A stretch of DNA of 56,673 nt from a virus: the IMG/VR virus record IMGVR_UViG_3300036851_000348, positions 1 through 56,673 of that record, one strand, 5' to 3'. The translations under genes and the position numbers were made by a program. The notes under the pieces are model-generated. The model ran no database searches. It was not told the origin of the DNA and saw only the letters and a list, made by a program, of their open reading frames with translations. Positions 35,500 to 44,071 of this stretch are shown one piece after another; the first letter of the stretch is position 1, and the number at the start of each line of letters is the position of its first letter.

Positions 35500-35994
35500 A
35501 TGGCCCTCTTCACCATGGGCAAGTCCATCCTCGGCCGCCGCCTCGGCCTGTCGTCCTCGGGCGGGCTCCTCCTTCAGAACACCACTGCGCCCTCGACCGG
35601 CTTCGACATCGTGGCGCTGACCCGCGACTCGACCGGCGCGGTGATCGGCCCGCACGACGAGCCGGTCGTCACCACGACCTCGACCGGAGGCGCGACCTTG
35701 ACCTTCGGCGGCGTCGTCGCGCTCAACTCCTCGGCGGTGAACCCGTCGTTCACCATCACCGCGCCGACCGCCGGACGCGGCATGGAGTTCTATTTCATCT
35801 CGACGGTCTCGACGACGATCAGCTTCGGCGGCACCTCGACGTCGCAGGTGTTCCAGAAGCTCGGCGGCGTTTCCGCCGGCGCCACCATCATCACCTTCGA
35901 CAACGCGGCGCCGTCCGGCAACTCGTTCGTGCTGCGCGGCCTGTCGGCGACCAAGTTCGGCTTCCTGCCCGGCTCGACGGCGGCGTGGACCTGA
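35500..35994 (+). CDS. Beta-rich virion-type protein
   Basis: 164 residues, Ser/Thr/Gly-rich: STGFDIVALTRDSTGAVIG, TLTFGGVVALNSSAVNPSFTITAPTAGRGMEFYFIS, TIITFDNAAPSGNSFVLRGLSATKFGFLPGSTAAW. The 'G...NSF.L.GLSATKW..LPGS.A' end is like phage surface/decoration proteins. Function inferred as structural. Confidence 0.6.
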   Translation: MALFTMGKSILGRRLGLSSSGGLLLQNTTAPSTGFDIVALTRDSTGAVIGPHDEPVVTTTSTGGATLTFGGVVALNSSAVNPSFTITAPTAGRGMEFYFISTVSTTISFGGTSTSQVFQKLGGVSAGATIITFDNAAPSGNSFVLRGLSATKFGFLPGSTAAWT

Positions 35995-36000
35995 CCGGCC

Positions 36001-37020
36001 ATGTCGGAAGCAGCAGCGGAAGTCGCCACACAGCCGGCGGCGCGACGCAAGCGCAAGCAGCCACCCAGGGGATCGCCCGCCCCTCCGGGGCCGCCGGTCT
36101 CGCTTCCCTCGGCCCCGGCCATTGCGCGCCCGCGGAAGCAGATCGCCATCCTCGGCACCACGCCGTCGCGCCTGCTCGCGCCGATCAACGATCTGTCGTG
36201 GCCAATCTGGACGATCGGACCGGGAGGGAAGGACGCTCACCGCTGGGACCGGCTGTACGAGGTTCATCATGTCTGGCCCGAGAATTTCGCCGGCTACCTC
36301 AACGACCTGTCTCAGGTGAAGCCGCCGCAGCAGGTGGTGACCTTGCGGCCTGCTCGGGAGCTTATCGCCAAGTGGCGCCTCGTCCACGGCGACACCGAGG
36401 AGACGCGGAAGGTCACCGGCGATTGGGCCGCCAATGTCGTCTACCCGCGCGACTACATGCGCGAGAAATGGCACCGGGATTTGTGGTTCGGCTCGTCGAT
36501 CAACTACGCCATCGCGCAAGCGATCGAAGAGATGGAGGGCTTCGACGGCCCGAAGGACCTCGGGCTCTTCGGCATCGATCTGGAAAGTGGCGAGGAGTAC
36601 GTCTCGCAGTTCATTTCGTGCGCTCACATGCTCGACCACGCCCGCATGCGCGGCATCAACTTGGTCATGCCGACCGGGTGCGGGCTTCTCCGGGATCTCC
36701 GCCCCTACCCGGAGAGGTATGAAACCAACTTCGCCCTCTGCACCGAAAAGAAAGGCCAGTGGCTCGGCCAGTCCTTGGGCCAGCTGGAGCAGCAGTTCGA
36801 GAACGTGAAGGCGGAGCTGCACCGCATCGAAGGACGGCTGGAGATTCTCCGCAAGGTCACGCCGCTCCCGGCCGACGACATCAAGAAGTTCGAAGAGCAG
36901 ATGATGCAGGGCAACATGCAGCTCGGGCAGCTCGCCGCCAACGTCAACCAGTTGAAGGGCGAGAAGTCGGCGACCGAGTACTACCGCCGGCAATACGTGT
37001 TCGCGCCGAACGATCCGTAG
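36001..37020 (+). CDS. Hypothetical protein with glycan-cluster-like core and coiled-coil tail
   Basis: 339 residues. A basic Pro-rich N-terminus (with the GSPAPPGP repeat) precedes QIAILGTTPSRLLAPINDLSWPIWTIGPGGKDAHRWDRLYEVHHVWPE, FGSSINYAIAQAIEEME and LGLFGIDLESGEEYVSQFISCAHMLDHARMRGINLVMP, reminiscent of Rossmann-like phage proteins found near terminases. The last ~100 residues are coiled coil (LGQLEQQFENVKAELHRIEGRLEIL). Function unknown. Confidence 0.6.
   Translation: MSEAAAEVATQPAARRKRKQPPRGSPAPPGPPVSLPSAPAIARPRKQIAILGTTPSRLLAPINDLSWPIWTIGPGGKDAHRWDRLYEVHHVWPENFAGYLNDLSQVKPPQQVVTLRPARELIAKWRLVHGDTEETRKVTGDWAANVVYPRDYMREKWHRDLWFGSSINYAIAQAIEEMEGFDGPKDLGLFGIDLESGEEYVSQFISCAHMLDHARMRGINLVMPTGCGLLRDLRPYPERYETNFALCTEKKGQWLGQSLGQLEQQFENVKAELHRIEGRLEILRKVTPLPADDIKKFEEQMMQGNMQLGQLAANVNQLKGEKSATEYYRRQYVFAPNDP
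36069..36094 (+). repeat. 26-bp direct repeat, copy 2
   Basis: Exact match to 31015-31040 in the same frame (GSPAPPGP). Contains the internal dyad CCCC-T-CC-GGGG. Confidence 0.9.
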
Positions 37021-37023
37021 AAG

Positions 37024-37245
37024 ATGAAAGAAGTCATCGCGCTCAACGGCCGCTGGTTCGACGTGTGCCGCACGGCGTGGCCGCAGCCGGATACGGCTGA
37101 ACGCCTGTTCGGCGCGTCGCTCTGCATGCGGGATGCGTGCGCGGTCCCGGAAGCCCGGTGCAAGTGGGGCGCGCCGGAGGAAGTTTGCTACACGGAACGC
37201 GGCTTCACGGTCTACCGCGTCGCCTGGCCGGTACTTCGCCGCTAA
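37024..37245 (+). CDS. Small Cys-containing hypothetical protein
   Basis: 73 residues with five Cys (DVCRTAW, SLCMRDACAVPEARC, EVCYTERG), perhaps metal-binding. It starts just after the preceding stop and ends 3 nt before terL. Function unknown. Confidence 0.6.
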   Translation: MKEVIALNGRWFDVCRTAWPQPDTAERLFGASLCMRDACAVPEARCKWGAPEEVCYTERGFTVYRVAWPVLRR

Positions 37246-37248
37246 ATC

Positions 37249-38823
37249 GTGTCCAACGCGTTCCTCGAGGAGATCGCCGCCCAGTGGGCGACGTTCCCGG
37301 CTGACCTCAAGGCCTCGACCGCGAAGTATGCGAGCGCGATCACCGCCGGGCGCCGCTGGGTGCCCAACGCCGGGCCGCAGTTCGACGCGTACTTCTCGAA
37401 AGCGGATGAACTGTTCTATGGCGGGCAGGCGGGAGGCGGCAAAACCGACCTCCTGATCGGGCTCGCGCTGACCGCGCACATCCGCAGCCTCGTCTTGCGA
37501 CGGACGAACAAGGAGGCCGACAAACTGGTCGAGCGCTTCGCCGAGATCATCGGCGACCGCTACGGCTGGAACGGCCAGGAGGATGTCTGGCGCATCGACG
37601 GCCGCGTCATCGACATCGGCGGCTGCCAGCTTGAAAACGACAAACAGAAAAGAAAAGGCATCCCTCATGATCTGAAATGTTTTGATGAAATCACGGATTT
37701 CAGCGAAACCCAGTACGTCTTCATCAAAACGTGGTGCCGCTCGACCATCCCGGGGCAACGATCGCGCGTCGTAGTGACCGGGAATCCTCCGACGCGTCCC
37801 GAGGGCCTCTGGGTATTGAAGCGCTGGGGCGCGTGGCTGGACCCGAAACACCCGAAGCCGGCGAAGCCGGGCGAGCTCCGCTGGTACACGACCATCGACG
37901 GCAAGGACACCGAGGTCGACGGCCCGGGCCCGCACGACATCGGCGAGAAGACCCCGGTGATCGCGCTGTCGCGCACCTTCATCCCGGCGAAATTGTCGGA
38001 CAACCCGGACCTCGAAGAGACCGGCTACGACTCGGTGCTCGCTTCTCTCCCCGAGGAACTCCGCGCCGCCTACCGCGAAGGAAGATTCGACCTCAGCCTC
38101 CGCGACGACCCGTGGCAGTTGATTCCGACGGCCTGGGTGCAGGCGGCGATGGACCGCTGGACGCCGGAGCCGCCGAAGCACTGCCCGCAGTGCGCGATCG
38201 GCGTCGACGTGGCGCGCGGCGGAAGCGCGCAGACGACCTTGGCGCCACGCTATGACGCATGGTTCGCGCCGCTGATCGCGGTGCCTGGAGCCAAGACCCC
38301 GTTGGGAACCGATGTCGCCGGTCTCGTGGTCGCCAACCGGCGCAACAACGCCACCATCGTCATCGACATGGGCGGCGGCTGGGGCGGGGCGCCCTACGAG
38401 CACTTGAAGGCCAACAACATCGAGGTCGTCGGCTACAACGGCGCCGAGGCGACGCCGGTGCGAACCAAGGACGGCAAGCTCGGCTTCACCAACAAGCGCG
38501 CCGCCGACCACTGGAAGCTGCGCGAAGCGCTCGACCCGAGCCAGGACGGCGGCTCGCCCGTGTGTCTGCCGCCCGACCCGGAACTCATGGCCGACCTGAC
38601 CGCGCTCACCTTCGAGCATGGCCCGCGGGGCATCAAGGTCGAGGCCAAGGAAGCGATAACCGAGCGCATCGGGCGCAGTCCCGACAAGGGCGACGCGGTG
38701 GTGATGGCGTGGTCGGCCGGCCCCAAGGTCGCGACCCACGGCGAAATGTGGCGGAAGGCGATCAAGACGCAGCACCGGCCCGAAGTGAATAGAGGACATG
38801 AATCTCAGCGACGAAACCGCTAA
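37249..38823 (+). CDS. terL: Terminase large subunit
   Basis: 524 residues, GTG start. Walker A GGQAGGGKTD (58-67), Walker B LKCFDEITDF (143-152) with coupling motif VVVTGNPPTRPEG, and the RNase H-like nuclease domain opening GVDVARGGSAQTTL (~322) with further acidic residues (VIDMGGGWGG; DKGDAVVMAW). It packages DNA into the prohead and cuts it. The last 4 nt overlap the stop of a minus-strand homing-type endonuclease gene. Confidence 0.92.
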   Translation: MSNAFLEEIAAQWATFPADLKASTAKYASAITAGRRWVPNAGPQFDAYFSKADELFYGGQAGGGKTDLLIGLALTAHIRSLVLRRTNKEADKLVERFAEIIGDRYGWNGQEDVWRIDGRVIDIGGCQLENDKQKRKGIPHDLKCFDEITDFSETQYVFIKTWCRSTIPGQRSRVVVTGNPPTRPEGLWVLKRWGAWLDPKHPKPAKPGELRWYTTIDGKDTEVDGPGPHDIGEKTPVIALSRTFIPAKLSDNPDLEETGYDSVLASLPEELRAAYREGRFDLSLRDDPWQLIPTAWVQAAMDRWTPEPPKHCPQCAIGVDVARGGSAQTTLAPRYDAWFAPLIAVPGAKTPLGTDVAGLVVANRRNNATIVIDMGGGWGGAPYEHLKANNIEVVGYNGAEATPVRTKDGKLGFTNKRAADHWKLREALDPSQDGGSPVCLPPDPELMADLTALTFEHGPRGIKVEAKEAITERIGRSPDKGDAVVMAWSAGPKVATHGEMWRKAIKTQHRPEVNRGHESQRRNR

Positions 38824-39455
38824 CGGCGCGGCGTCGTCAAGGTGCGCTCCAAACTCCATCCCGCATTGAGGCGCCGACAGAGCGCGGACGGAGTGACGCC
38901 CAGCTTGGCGGCCCAGTACTGAAACGTCCCGCACTCGCCCTTGTAGACGAGAGCGCCTTTGCTTCGCTGCATGTTGGAATTCTGCTGCGACAGCGTGGCC
39001 CATCGGCAGTTGCCCGGCTCGTAGTTGCCGTCGTTGTCGATACGGTCGATCGAGTGCTGAGGCGAGGGCTTGCGGCCCATGTCGGCGATGAAGTTTGCGA
39101 AGGACGCGCGCCAACGGGCGCAGACCCTGATGCCACGTCCGCCGTATTTTCTGTAGGAGGGGTTTTTGGTGTTGTGGCAACGCTGGTTCATGCCGTCCCA
39201 ACTGTTGTACTCGGAACTGCGGGTTCCGCGGCCGGTATGACCGTGAACAAGCGATCGTTCCGCCGACAGTTCGTCCTTCAGGCAGCCGCACGATTTGGTT
39301 CGGCCGCTGCGCAGTGAATAGCTCCAAACCAACGCTGTGTTGCCGCACTCGCACCGGCAGAGCCACTTGGCTTTGTAGCCGTGCACCTCGCCGATTCTGA
39401 TGACCGTCAAACGACCTGAGCGCAGTCCGACAAGCGACTGGCGACGCGTTCCCAT
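38820..39455 (-). CDS. AP2/HNH-type homing endonuclease next to terL
   Basis: 211 residues. WLCRCECGNTALVWSYSLRSG and SCGCL form an N-terminal zinc part; SWDGMNQRCHNTKNPSYRKYGGRGIRVC, DMGRKPSPQHSIDRIDNDGNYEPGNCRWATLSQQNSN is the conserved core of this mobile family; KLGVTPSALCRRLNAGWSLERTL is a C-terminal helix-turn-helix. GGAGAATGTC precedes the ATG. It is convergent with terL, sharing 4 nt at the stop codons. Confidence 0.82.
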   Translation of the reverse strand: MGTRRQSLVGLRSGRLTVIRIGEVHGYKAKWLCRCECGNTALVWSYSLRSGRTKSCGCLKDELSAERSLVHGHTGRGTRSSEYNSWDGMNQRCHNTKNPSYRKYGGRGIRVCARWRASFANFIADMGRKPSPQHSIDRIDNDGNYEPGNCRWATLSQQNSNMQRSKGALVYKGECGTFQYWAAKLGVTPSALCRRLNAGWSLERTLTTPRR

Positions 39456-39519
39456 GACATTCTCCGGCTGTTTAAGCCAATTGTAACCGATAACCGAGGC
39501 GCAAGGTAGTAGTTTGAAC

Positions 39520-39873
39520 ATGCGCGCTTTGGTGGTTTTTTGCGATCCGCCCGACGCGCGCTTCCAATGGCTGTTGAAGCCGGGCTTCCGGCATGTGTTC
39601 TGCGCCGTCGCCGACGGCGACTACTGGGTCCGGCTCGACGCCGCCACCGGCAAGGCCATCGTCAACGTCACGGCGGATGCGCGCTTCGACCTCGCGGCGC
39701 ACTACCGCAATGAAGGCTGGACCGTGGTCGAGACGGTCCAGAACGCGAACCGCCTCCGAACCCCGTTCGTCACGCTCAACTGCGTCGGCTGGGTCAAGGC
39801 CGTCTTGAACATCCGCGCGCCGCTCGCGTTCACGCCGCATCAGTTGTTCCTGCACCTCCTGAAGGACTCGTAG
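39520..39873 (+). CDS. Conserved podovirus protein between terL and portal
   Basis: 117 residues. FCDPPDARFQWLLKPGFRHVFCAVADGDYWVRLDAATG, then FDLAAHYRNEGWTVVE, and TLNCVGWVKAVLNIRAPLAFTPHQLFLHLL. Conserved His (FRHVFC) before a conserved Cys (NCVG.VK) is the order seen in permuted papain-like folds; a peptidase or peptidoglycan role is only a suggestion. Its place before the portal is conserved in BPP-1-like phages. Confidence 0.7.
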   Translation: MRALVVFCDPPDARFQWLLKPGFRHVFCAVADGDYWVRLDAATGKAIVNVTADARFDLAAHYRNEGWTVVETVQNANRLRTPFVTLNCVGWVKAVLNIRAPLAFTPHQLFLHLLKDS

Positions 39874-39875
39874 TC

Positions 39876-40112
39876 ATGTCGCGTTCGATCCTGAAGCTCA
39901 AGTTCGGGCTGCCCGGCTTCGGCGGCCCGAGCGTCCCGCCTCCTCCTCCCCCGCCGCCTCCTCCGCCACCGCCCGCCCCCATGCCGGACCCGGAGAACCC
40001 GCAGCTTCTCGCCCAGAAGCGCCGGAAAGTCGCGGCCGAGGTCCAGCGATCGGGCCGCGCCTCGACGATTCTCTCCGACGCCGGACTCGGCGGCGAGAAA
40101 CTCGGCGGATAG
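39876..40112 (+). CDS. Polyproline protein before the portal
   Basis: 78 residues: a run of 13 prolines (residues ~21-33), then MPDPENPQLLAQKRRKVAAEVQRSGRASTILSDAGLGGEKLGG. This polyproline plus 'KRR...E..RSGRASTILS' layout is typical of a small podovirus protein at this position; thought to be a head-associated accessory, function unknown. Confidence 0.8.
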   Translation: MSRSILKLKFGLPGFGGPSVPPPPPPPPPPPPPAPMPDPENPQLLAQKRRKVAAEVQRSGRASTILSDAGLGGEKLGG

Positions 40113-40121
40113 GACGCCCCG

Positions 40122-41825
40122 GTGGACGACAGAATCCGGAAGCTCATCGAGCAGGGCGACCGCCTGTTCGCCGACCGCAGCGGCTTGATGAGCTTGTGGC
40201 AAGAGATCTGCGAGAATTTCTACGTCGAGTACGCCGAGTTCACCGCCACCCGCAACGTCGGCGAGGACTTCGCGGCGCACCTCTCGGACTCCTATCCGAT
40301 GATCGCGCGCCGCACGTTGGGGAACGCTATCGGCGCCATGCTCCGCCCCGCCAATCTCGACACCACCGCGCCCGGCGTCTGGTTCAACATCAAGCGCCGC
40401 GATGCCGAGGACGACGGGAACAACTCGATCCGGGCCGCGCTCGAATGGATGACCGGCACGATGCGCCGCGCCATGTACGATCCGAAGTCCGGGTTCACGC
40501 GGGCGACCAAGGAAGGCGACCACGCGTTCGCGGCGATCGGCCAATGCGTGATTTCGATAGAGCTTGCGCGCGCCCGGAACCGCCTCCTCTACCGCTCGCA
40601 CCATGTGAAGGACGTGACCTGGTGCAAGAATGCCGAAGGCGTCATCGACACCTATCACCGCAACTGGAAGCCGACGGCGCATCAACTCGTCCAGACGTTC
40701 CGCGGCAAGGCGAGCCCCAAGGTCGAGGAGCTGATACGGCAGAACCGGGGCTATGACCTGATCGAGTGCCGCCATGCGGTGATTCCTTCGGACCAGTACG
40801 AGACCCGCCAGCAAGACGGCCGGAAGTGGGGCACGCCCTACGTCTCGATCTGGATCGACAAGACCCACGACGGGCATGTGATGGAGGAGGTCGGCAGTCA
40901 TTCGCCGATCTACCTGACGCCCCGCTTCATGACGCAGAGCGCGAGCCAGTACGGCTATTCGCCCGCCGCCGTGATCGCGCTCCCCGATGCGCGGCTCATC
41001 CAGGCCATGAGCCTCTCGATCATGGAGGCCGGCGAGAAGATGGCCGACCCGCCGATGGTGGGGACCGAGGACGCGATCAAGTCGGCGATCAATTCCTACG
41101 CCGGCGGCTGGACCTGGGTCGACCGCGAGTATGACGAGCGGATCGGCGCCGCCGCGCGGCCGCTCTACGAGATGGACAACGGCGCCGGCATGAACGCCGC
41201 GCTCGCGATGCGGGCCGACGTGCGCGCCATGATCGACAAGGCGTTCTTCCTCGACAGCCTGAGCCTGCCGCCCGCTTCGGTCGCCGGCGACAAGATGACG
41301 GCGTTCGAGGTCGGCGAACGGATCTCCGAGTGGCTCCGCCGCGCCATGCCGATCTTCGAGCCGGTCGAGTTCGACTACAACGGCGGCCTGTGCGAGATGT
41401 CGTTCGACCTGATGCTGCGGAACGGCTTCTTCGGCAACCCGCGCGATCTGCCCGACGAATTGAAGGGCGCCGACCTGCAGTTCAAGTTCGAAAGCCCGCT
41501 CCACGAATCGGCCGATAGGCGGAAAGGCCAGAAGTTCCTCGAATCCCGGGCGCTGCTCGAGCAGGCACTGACGCTCGACCCGGGAGCGCAGAACATCCTC
41601 GACGTCCGGATCGCGCTCAGGGACGCGCTGCAAGGCGTCGGCGTCCCGGCCCGATGGACGCGGGACGACAGGCAAGTAGAGGCCCTGGAGCAGGAACAGG
41701 CGAAGCAGCAGGCGCTGGCGGCGACCCTGGCGGGAGCGGAACAAGCGGCGGCGGCGGCGTCCGACCTCGGCAGCGCGGCCAAGTCGTTCGCCGATGCGCG
41801 GGCGACGGCGCAGCCGGGTCTGTAA
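40122..41825 (+). CDS. Portal (head-tail connector) protein
   Basis: 567 residues, GTG start. LWQEICENFYVEYAEFT, DSYPMIARRTLGNAIGAMLRP, FTRATKEGDHAFAAIGQCVISIE and the DVRAMIDKAFFLDSL segment followed by AFEVGERI are those of the head-to-tail connecting protein family (T7 gp8-like portals). It forms the dodecameric ring through which DNA enters and leaves and to which the tail adaptors bind. Length is normal for the family. An Ala/Gln-rich coiled tail ends the protein. Confidence 0.92.
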   Translation: MDDRIRKLIEQGDRLFADRSGLMSLWQEICENFYVEYAEFTATRNVGEDFAAHLSDSYPMIARRTLGNAIGAMLRPANLDTTAPGVWFNIKRRDAEDDGNNSIRAALEWMTGTMRRAMYDPKSGFTRATKEGDHAFAAIGQCVISIELARARNRLLYRSHHVKDVTWCKNAEGVIDTYHRNWKPTAHQLVQTFRGKASPKVEELIRQNRGYDLIECRHAVIPSDQYETRQQDGRKWGTPYVSIWIDKTHDGHVMEEVGSHSPIYLTPRFMTQSASQYGYSPAAVIALPDARLIQAMSLSIMEAGEKMADPPMVGTEDAIKSAINSYAGGWTWVDREYDERIGAAARPLYEMDNGAGMNAALAMRADVRAMIDKAFFLDSLSLPPASVAGDKMTAFEVGERISEWLRRAMPIFEPVEFDYNGGLCEMSFDLMLRNGFFGNPRDLPDELKGADLQFKFESPLHESADRRKGQKFLESRALLEQALTLDPGAQNILDVRIALRDALQGVGVPARWTRDDRQVEALEQEQAKQQALAATLAGAEQAAAAASDLGSAAKSFADARATAQPGL

Positions 41826-41841
41826 CACACCGTAACATTTC

Positions 41842-42186
41842 GTGACCGCGAAGAAGGCCCCGCCCGGCGCGAGCTGGACCCCGGCACCCTATGGCGACGC
41901 CGACGTCACCGCCGTCAAGGCGCTGGCGCGCGACCCAACGCACAAGCGCGCCCTCGACTGGATCATCCACCAGGCCGCCGCGACCTACGACCTTTCGTTC
42001 CGTCCGGGGACCGACGGCGAAAGGGAAACCGCGTTCGCCGAGGGCCGCCGCTTCGTCGGCCTGACCATCGTGAAACTCATCAACACGCCCGCCGAGCAAC
42101 TTTTGAGGAAAAAGTCCAATGCCCGACCCGGCACCCGCGACCCCAGCGCCGAACTCGCCAAACCCAACACCGACAGCGGCGGCTAA
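41842..42186 (+). CDS. Bbp19-like small head protein
   Basis: 114 residues, GTG start. Central KRALDWIIHQAAATYDLSFRPGTDGERETAFAEGRRFVGLTIVKLINTP is the Bbp19 family motif named from Bordetella phage BPP-1. Located between portal and scaffold as there. The 3' 68 nt overlap the scaffold gene. Confidence 0.82.
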   Translation: MTAKKAPPGASWTPAPYGDADVTAVKALARDPTHKRALDWIIHQAAATYDLSFRPGTDGERETAFAEGRRFVGLTIVKLINTPAEQLLRKKSNARPGTRDPSAELAKPNTDSGG

Positions 42187-43153
42187 CCCGACTCCGTCCC
42201 CCGCGCCCGCGCTGGCGCCGCCTGCGTCCGCTGCCGCGGGCACGCCGGCGTCTGCGGGGGGCGGAGCCCCGGGGAAACCGAACGGTTCGGGCGGCTCGCT
42301 AGCGCAAGCTGGGCTCGTCGACGACCCCGCCAACGATCCGCCGCCGGCGTTCGCCGACAACTGGCGCGACGTCATGAGCGGTGGCGACGCCAAGATTCGC
42401 GAATGGCTCAACCGCTTCGCCTCGCCCTACAACGTCACGAAGACGGCGCTCGAATCGCGGCGCAAGATCGGCTCCAACGAGTATCTCAAGGCCAAGCCCG
42501 AGGTCGACGCCACGACGCCCGAGGGGAAGGCCGCGCTCGAGGAGTGGCGCGCCAACGCCGGCATTCCGAAAGCGGCGGCCGACTATCTGCCCAAGGGCTA
42601 CGCGGTCGACGACGCGGCGCGGCCCGGAGTGGAGTCGTTCCTCGGTGCCATGCACGCCGCCGACGCGCACCCGGCGACCGTCCAAGCCGCCCTCAAGTGG
42701 CGCGACCAGTTCATTGCGGACGGACAAGCCGCCCAAGCCGAGGCCGACAAGGCGAGGCGGATCGAGGCCGAGGACAAGCTCCACGCCGAATGGGGGCCGG
42801 AGTTCCGGGGGAATTTGACCGGGGTGCGAACCCTGTTCGACACCCACGGCGAGGCGGGCCTGTGGGACAACATCACCCAAGCCCGCTATCCCGACGGGCG
42901 CAGAGTGGGCGACGACCCGGCGGCTCTGCGCTTCCTCGAATCGCTGTCGCGCGAGATCAACCCGCGGGGGACGATCGTTCCGAGCGGCGGCGCCGACATC
43001 GCGAAGACGATCGAGGCGGAGCTTGCGGCCTTGACCGCCGAGGCGGCGGATTCGAAAGGGCCTTATTGGCGCGGCCCGCAAGCCGAGGCCAAGCAGGCGA
43101 GGAAGCAGCAGCTTCTCGAATTGCAGCAGAAGCGGGCGGGGCGGGCGGCGTAA
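42119..43153 (+). CDS. Scaffolding protein
   Basis: 344 residues. A Pro/Ala-rich disordered N-terminus (~70 residues) precedes WRDVMSGGDAKIREWLNRFASPYNVTKTALESRRKI and AALEEWRANAGIPKAAADYLPKGY, with a long charged helix (AEADKARRIEAEDKLHAEWG), then a basic helical C-terminus (AEAKQARKQQLLELQQKRAG) that would bind capsid. This is the layout of podovirus scaffolds. Internal to proheads and lost on maturation. A GAGGAAAAA site precedes the ATG. Confidence 0.82.
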   Translation: MPDPAPATPAPNSPNPTPTAAANPTPSPAPALAPPASAAAGTPASAGGGAPGKPNGSGGSLAQAGLVDDPANDPPPAFADNWRDVMSGGDAKIREWLNRFASPYNVTKTALESRRKIGSNEYLKAKPEVDATTPEGKAALEEWRANAGIPKAAADYLPKGYAVDDAARPGVESFLGAMHAADAHPATVQAALKWRDQFIADGQAAQAEADKARRIEAEDKLHAEWGPEFRGNLTGVRTLFDTHGEAGLWDNITQARYPDGRRVGDDPAALRFLESLSREINPRGTIVPSGGADIAKTIEAELAALTAEAADSKGPYWRGPQAEAKQARKQQLLELQQKRAGRAA

Positions 43154-44071
43154 ATGCGCGACATCGCGCAAAACGTCGTCATCCAGATCGAGGTGACGAA
43201 TGCCTGCCATCTTTCGTGCCAAGGCTGCACCCGACACGTCGGCCATCACCGGAAGCCGTTCTTCATGGACCTGGAGACGATCAAGCGGGCGATCGACAGC
43301 CTCGACGGCTGGGGCGGGCGCATCGGCTGCATGGGCGGCGAGCCGACCTTGCATCCCGAGTTCGAGCAGATATGCCGCATCTTCCAGGACATGGTGCCGA
43401 TCGAGCGGCGCGAATTCTGGACGGCTGGTTTCCGCTGGGGCAATCTCAAGCCGCTCATCGATGAGACGTTCCCACTTCGGCACTATAACGACCACGTCGC
43501 CTACGACGGCATGCACAAGCCGCTGCTGATCGCGATCGACGAAGTCGTCGACGACCCGGAGTTCAGGCGCGAGCTGATCGACAATTGCCCCTATCAGACG
43601 CACTGGTCGGCCTCGATCACGCCCAAGGGCTGCTTCCCGTGCGAGATCGCCGCATCGATGGACTGGCTCTTCGACGGTCCGGGCGGCTGGCCGATCGAAC
43701 GCGGCTGGTGGCAGAAAACGGTTGCGGATTATGACTGGATGATAGAGCGCTACTGCGGCAAATGCTCAGGCGCGCTCCCCATGCCAGCGCGCTCCGACGG
43801 CCGCGGCGGTAGAGACGGTGCGACGATGGACCTCGTTTCACCGGGCAACGTCGAGCGGCTCCGCGCAATCGGCAGCAAGAAGATTGCCCGCGGCCACTAC
43901 GAAGTGTTCGAAGGCAAGATCACCCGCGAGGACATCGCGAAGCACACGCACCTGAATCCGCGCGAGTACAGAAAATTTATCGCGCATAGCCCGGAAGATG
44001 TTGCGGCGGCGCTAGCATCGCGTACAATTGGCGTCGATGCTCACGCAGGCCAGACTGAAAGAGGTTCTTGA
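43154..44071 (+). CDS. Radical SAM enzyme between scaffold and capsid genes
   Basis: 305 residues. VTNACHLSCQGCTRH holds the CxxxCxxC cluster site (C18, C22, C25), followed by RIGCMGGEPTLHPEF (GGEP motif). Further Cys (CFPCEIA, YCGKCSGAL) may bind an auxiliary cluster. The C-terminal ~90 residues (ALPMPARSDGRGGRDG to FIAHSPEDV) form a separate domain that is duplicated downstream at 44551. ATG directly follows the scaffold stop. A head-protein or surface-sugar modification is the natural suggestion from context. Confidence 0.87.
   Translation: MRDIAQNVVIQIEVTNACHLSCQGCTRHVGHHRKPFFMDLETIKRAIDSLDGWGGRIGCMGGEPTLHPEFEQICRIFQDMVPIERREFWTAGFRWGNLKPLIDETFPLRHYNDHVAYDGMHKPLLIAIDEVVDDPEFRRELIDNCPYQTHWSASITPKGCFPCEIAASMDWLFDGPGGWPIERGWWQKTVADYDWMIERYCGKCSGALPMPARSDGRGGRDGATMDLVSPGNVERLRAIGSKKIARGHYEVFEGKITREDIAKHTHLNPREYRKFIAHSPEDVAAALASRTIGVDAHAGQTERGS

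Noticed and set aside
35410-39366. 1318-residue minus-strand ORF
   Set aside because: It lies opposite terL and other well-supported plus-strand genes and overlaps the real minus-strand endonuclease gene; high GC keeps the antisense frame open. Sequence is Arg/Ala/Leu-rich without motifs.
39840-41828. 662-residue minus-strand ORF opposite the portal gene
   Set aside because: Antisense shadow of the portal frame; no motifs or ribosome-binding site.
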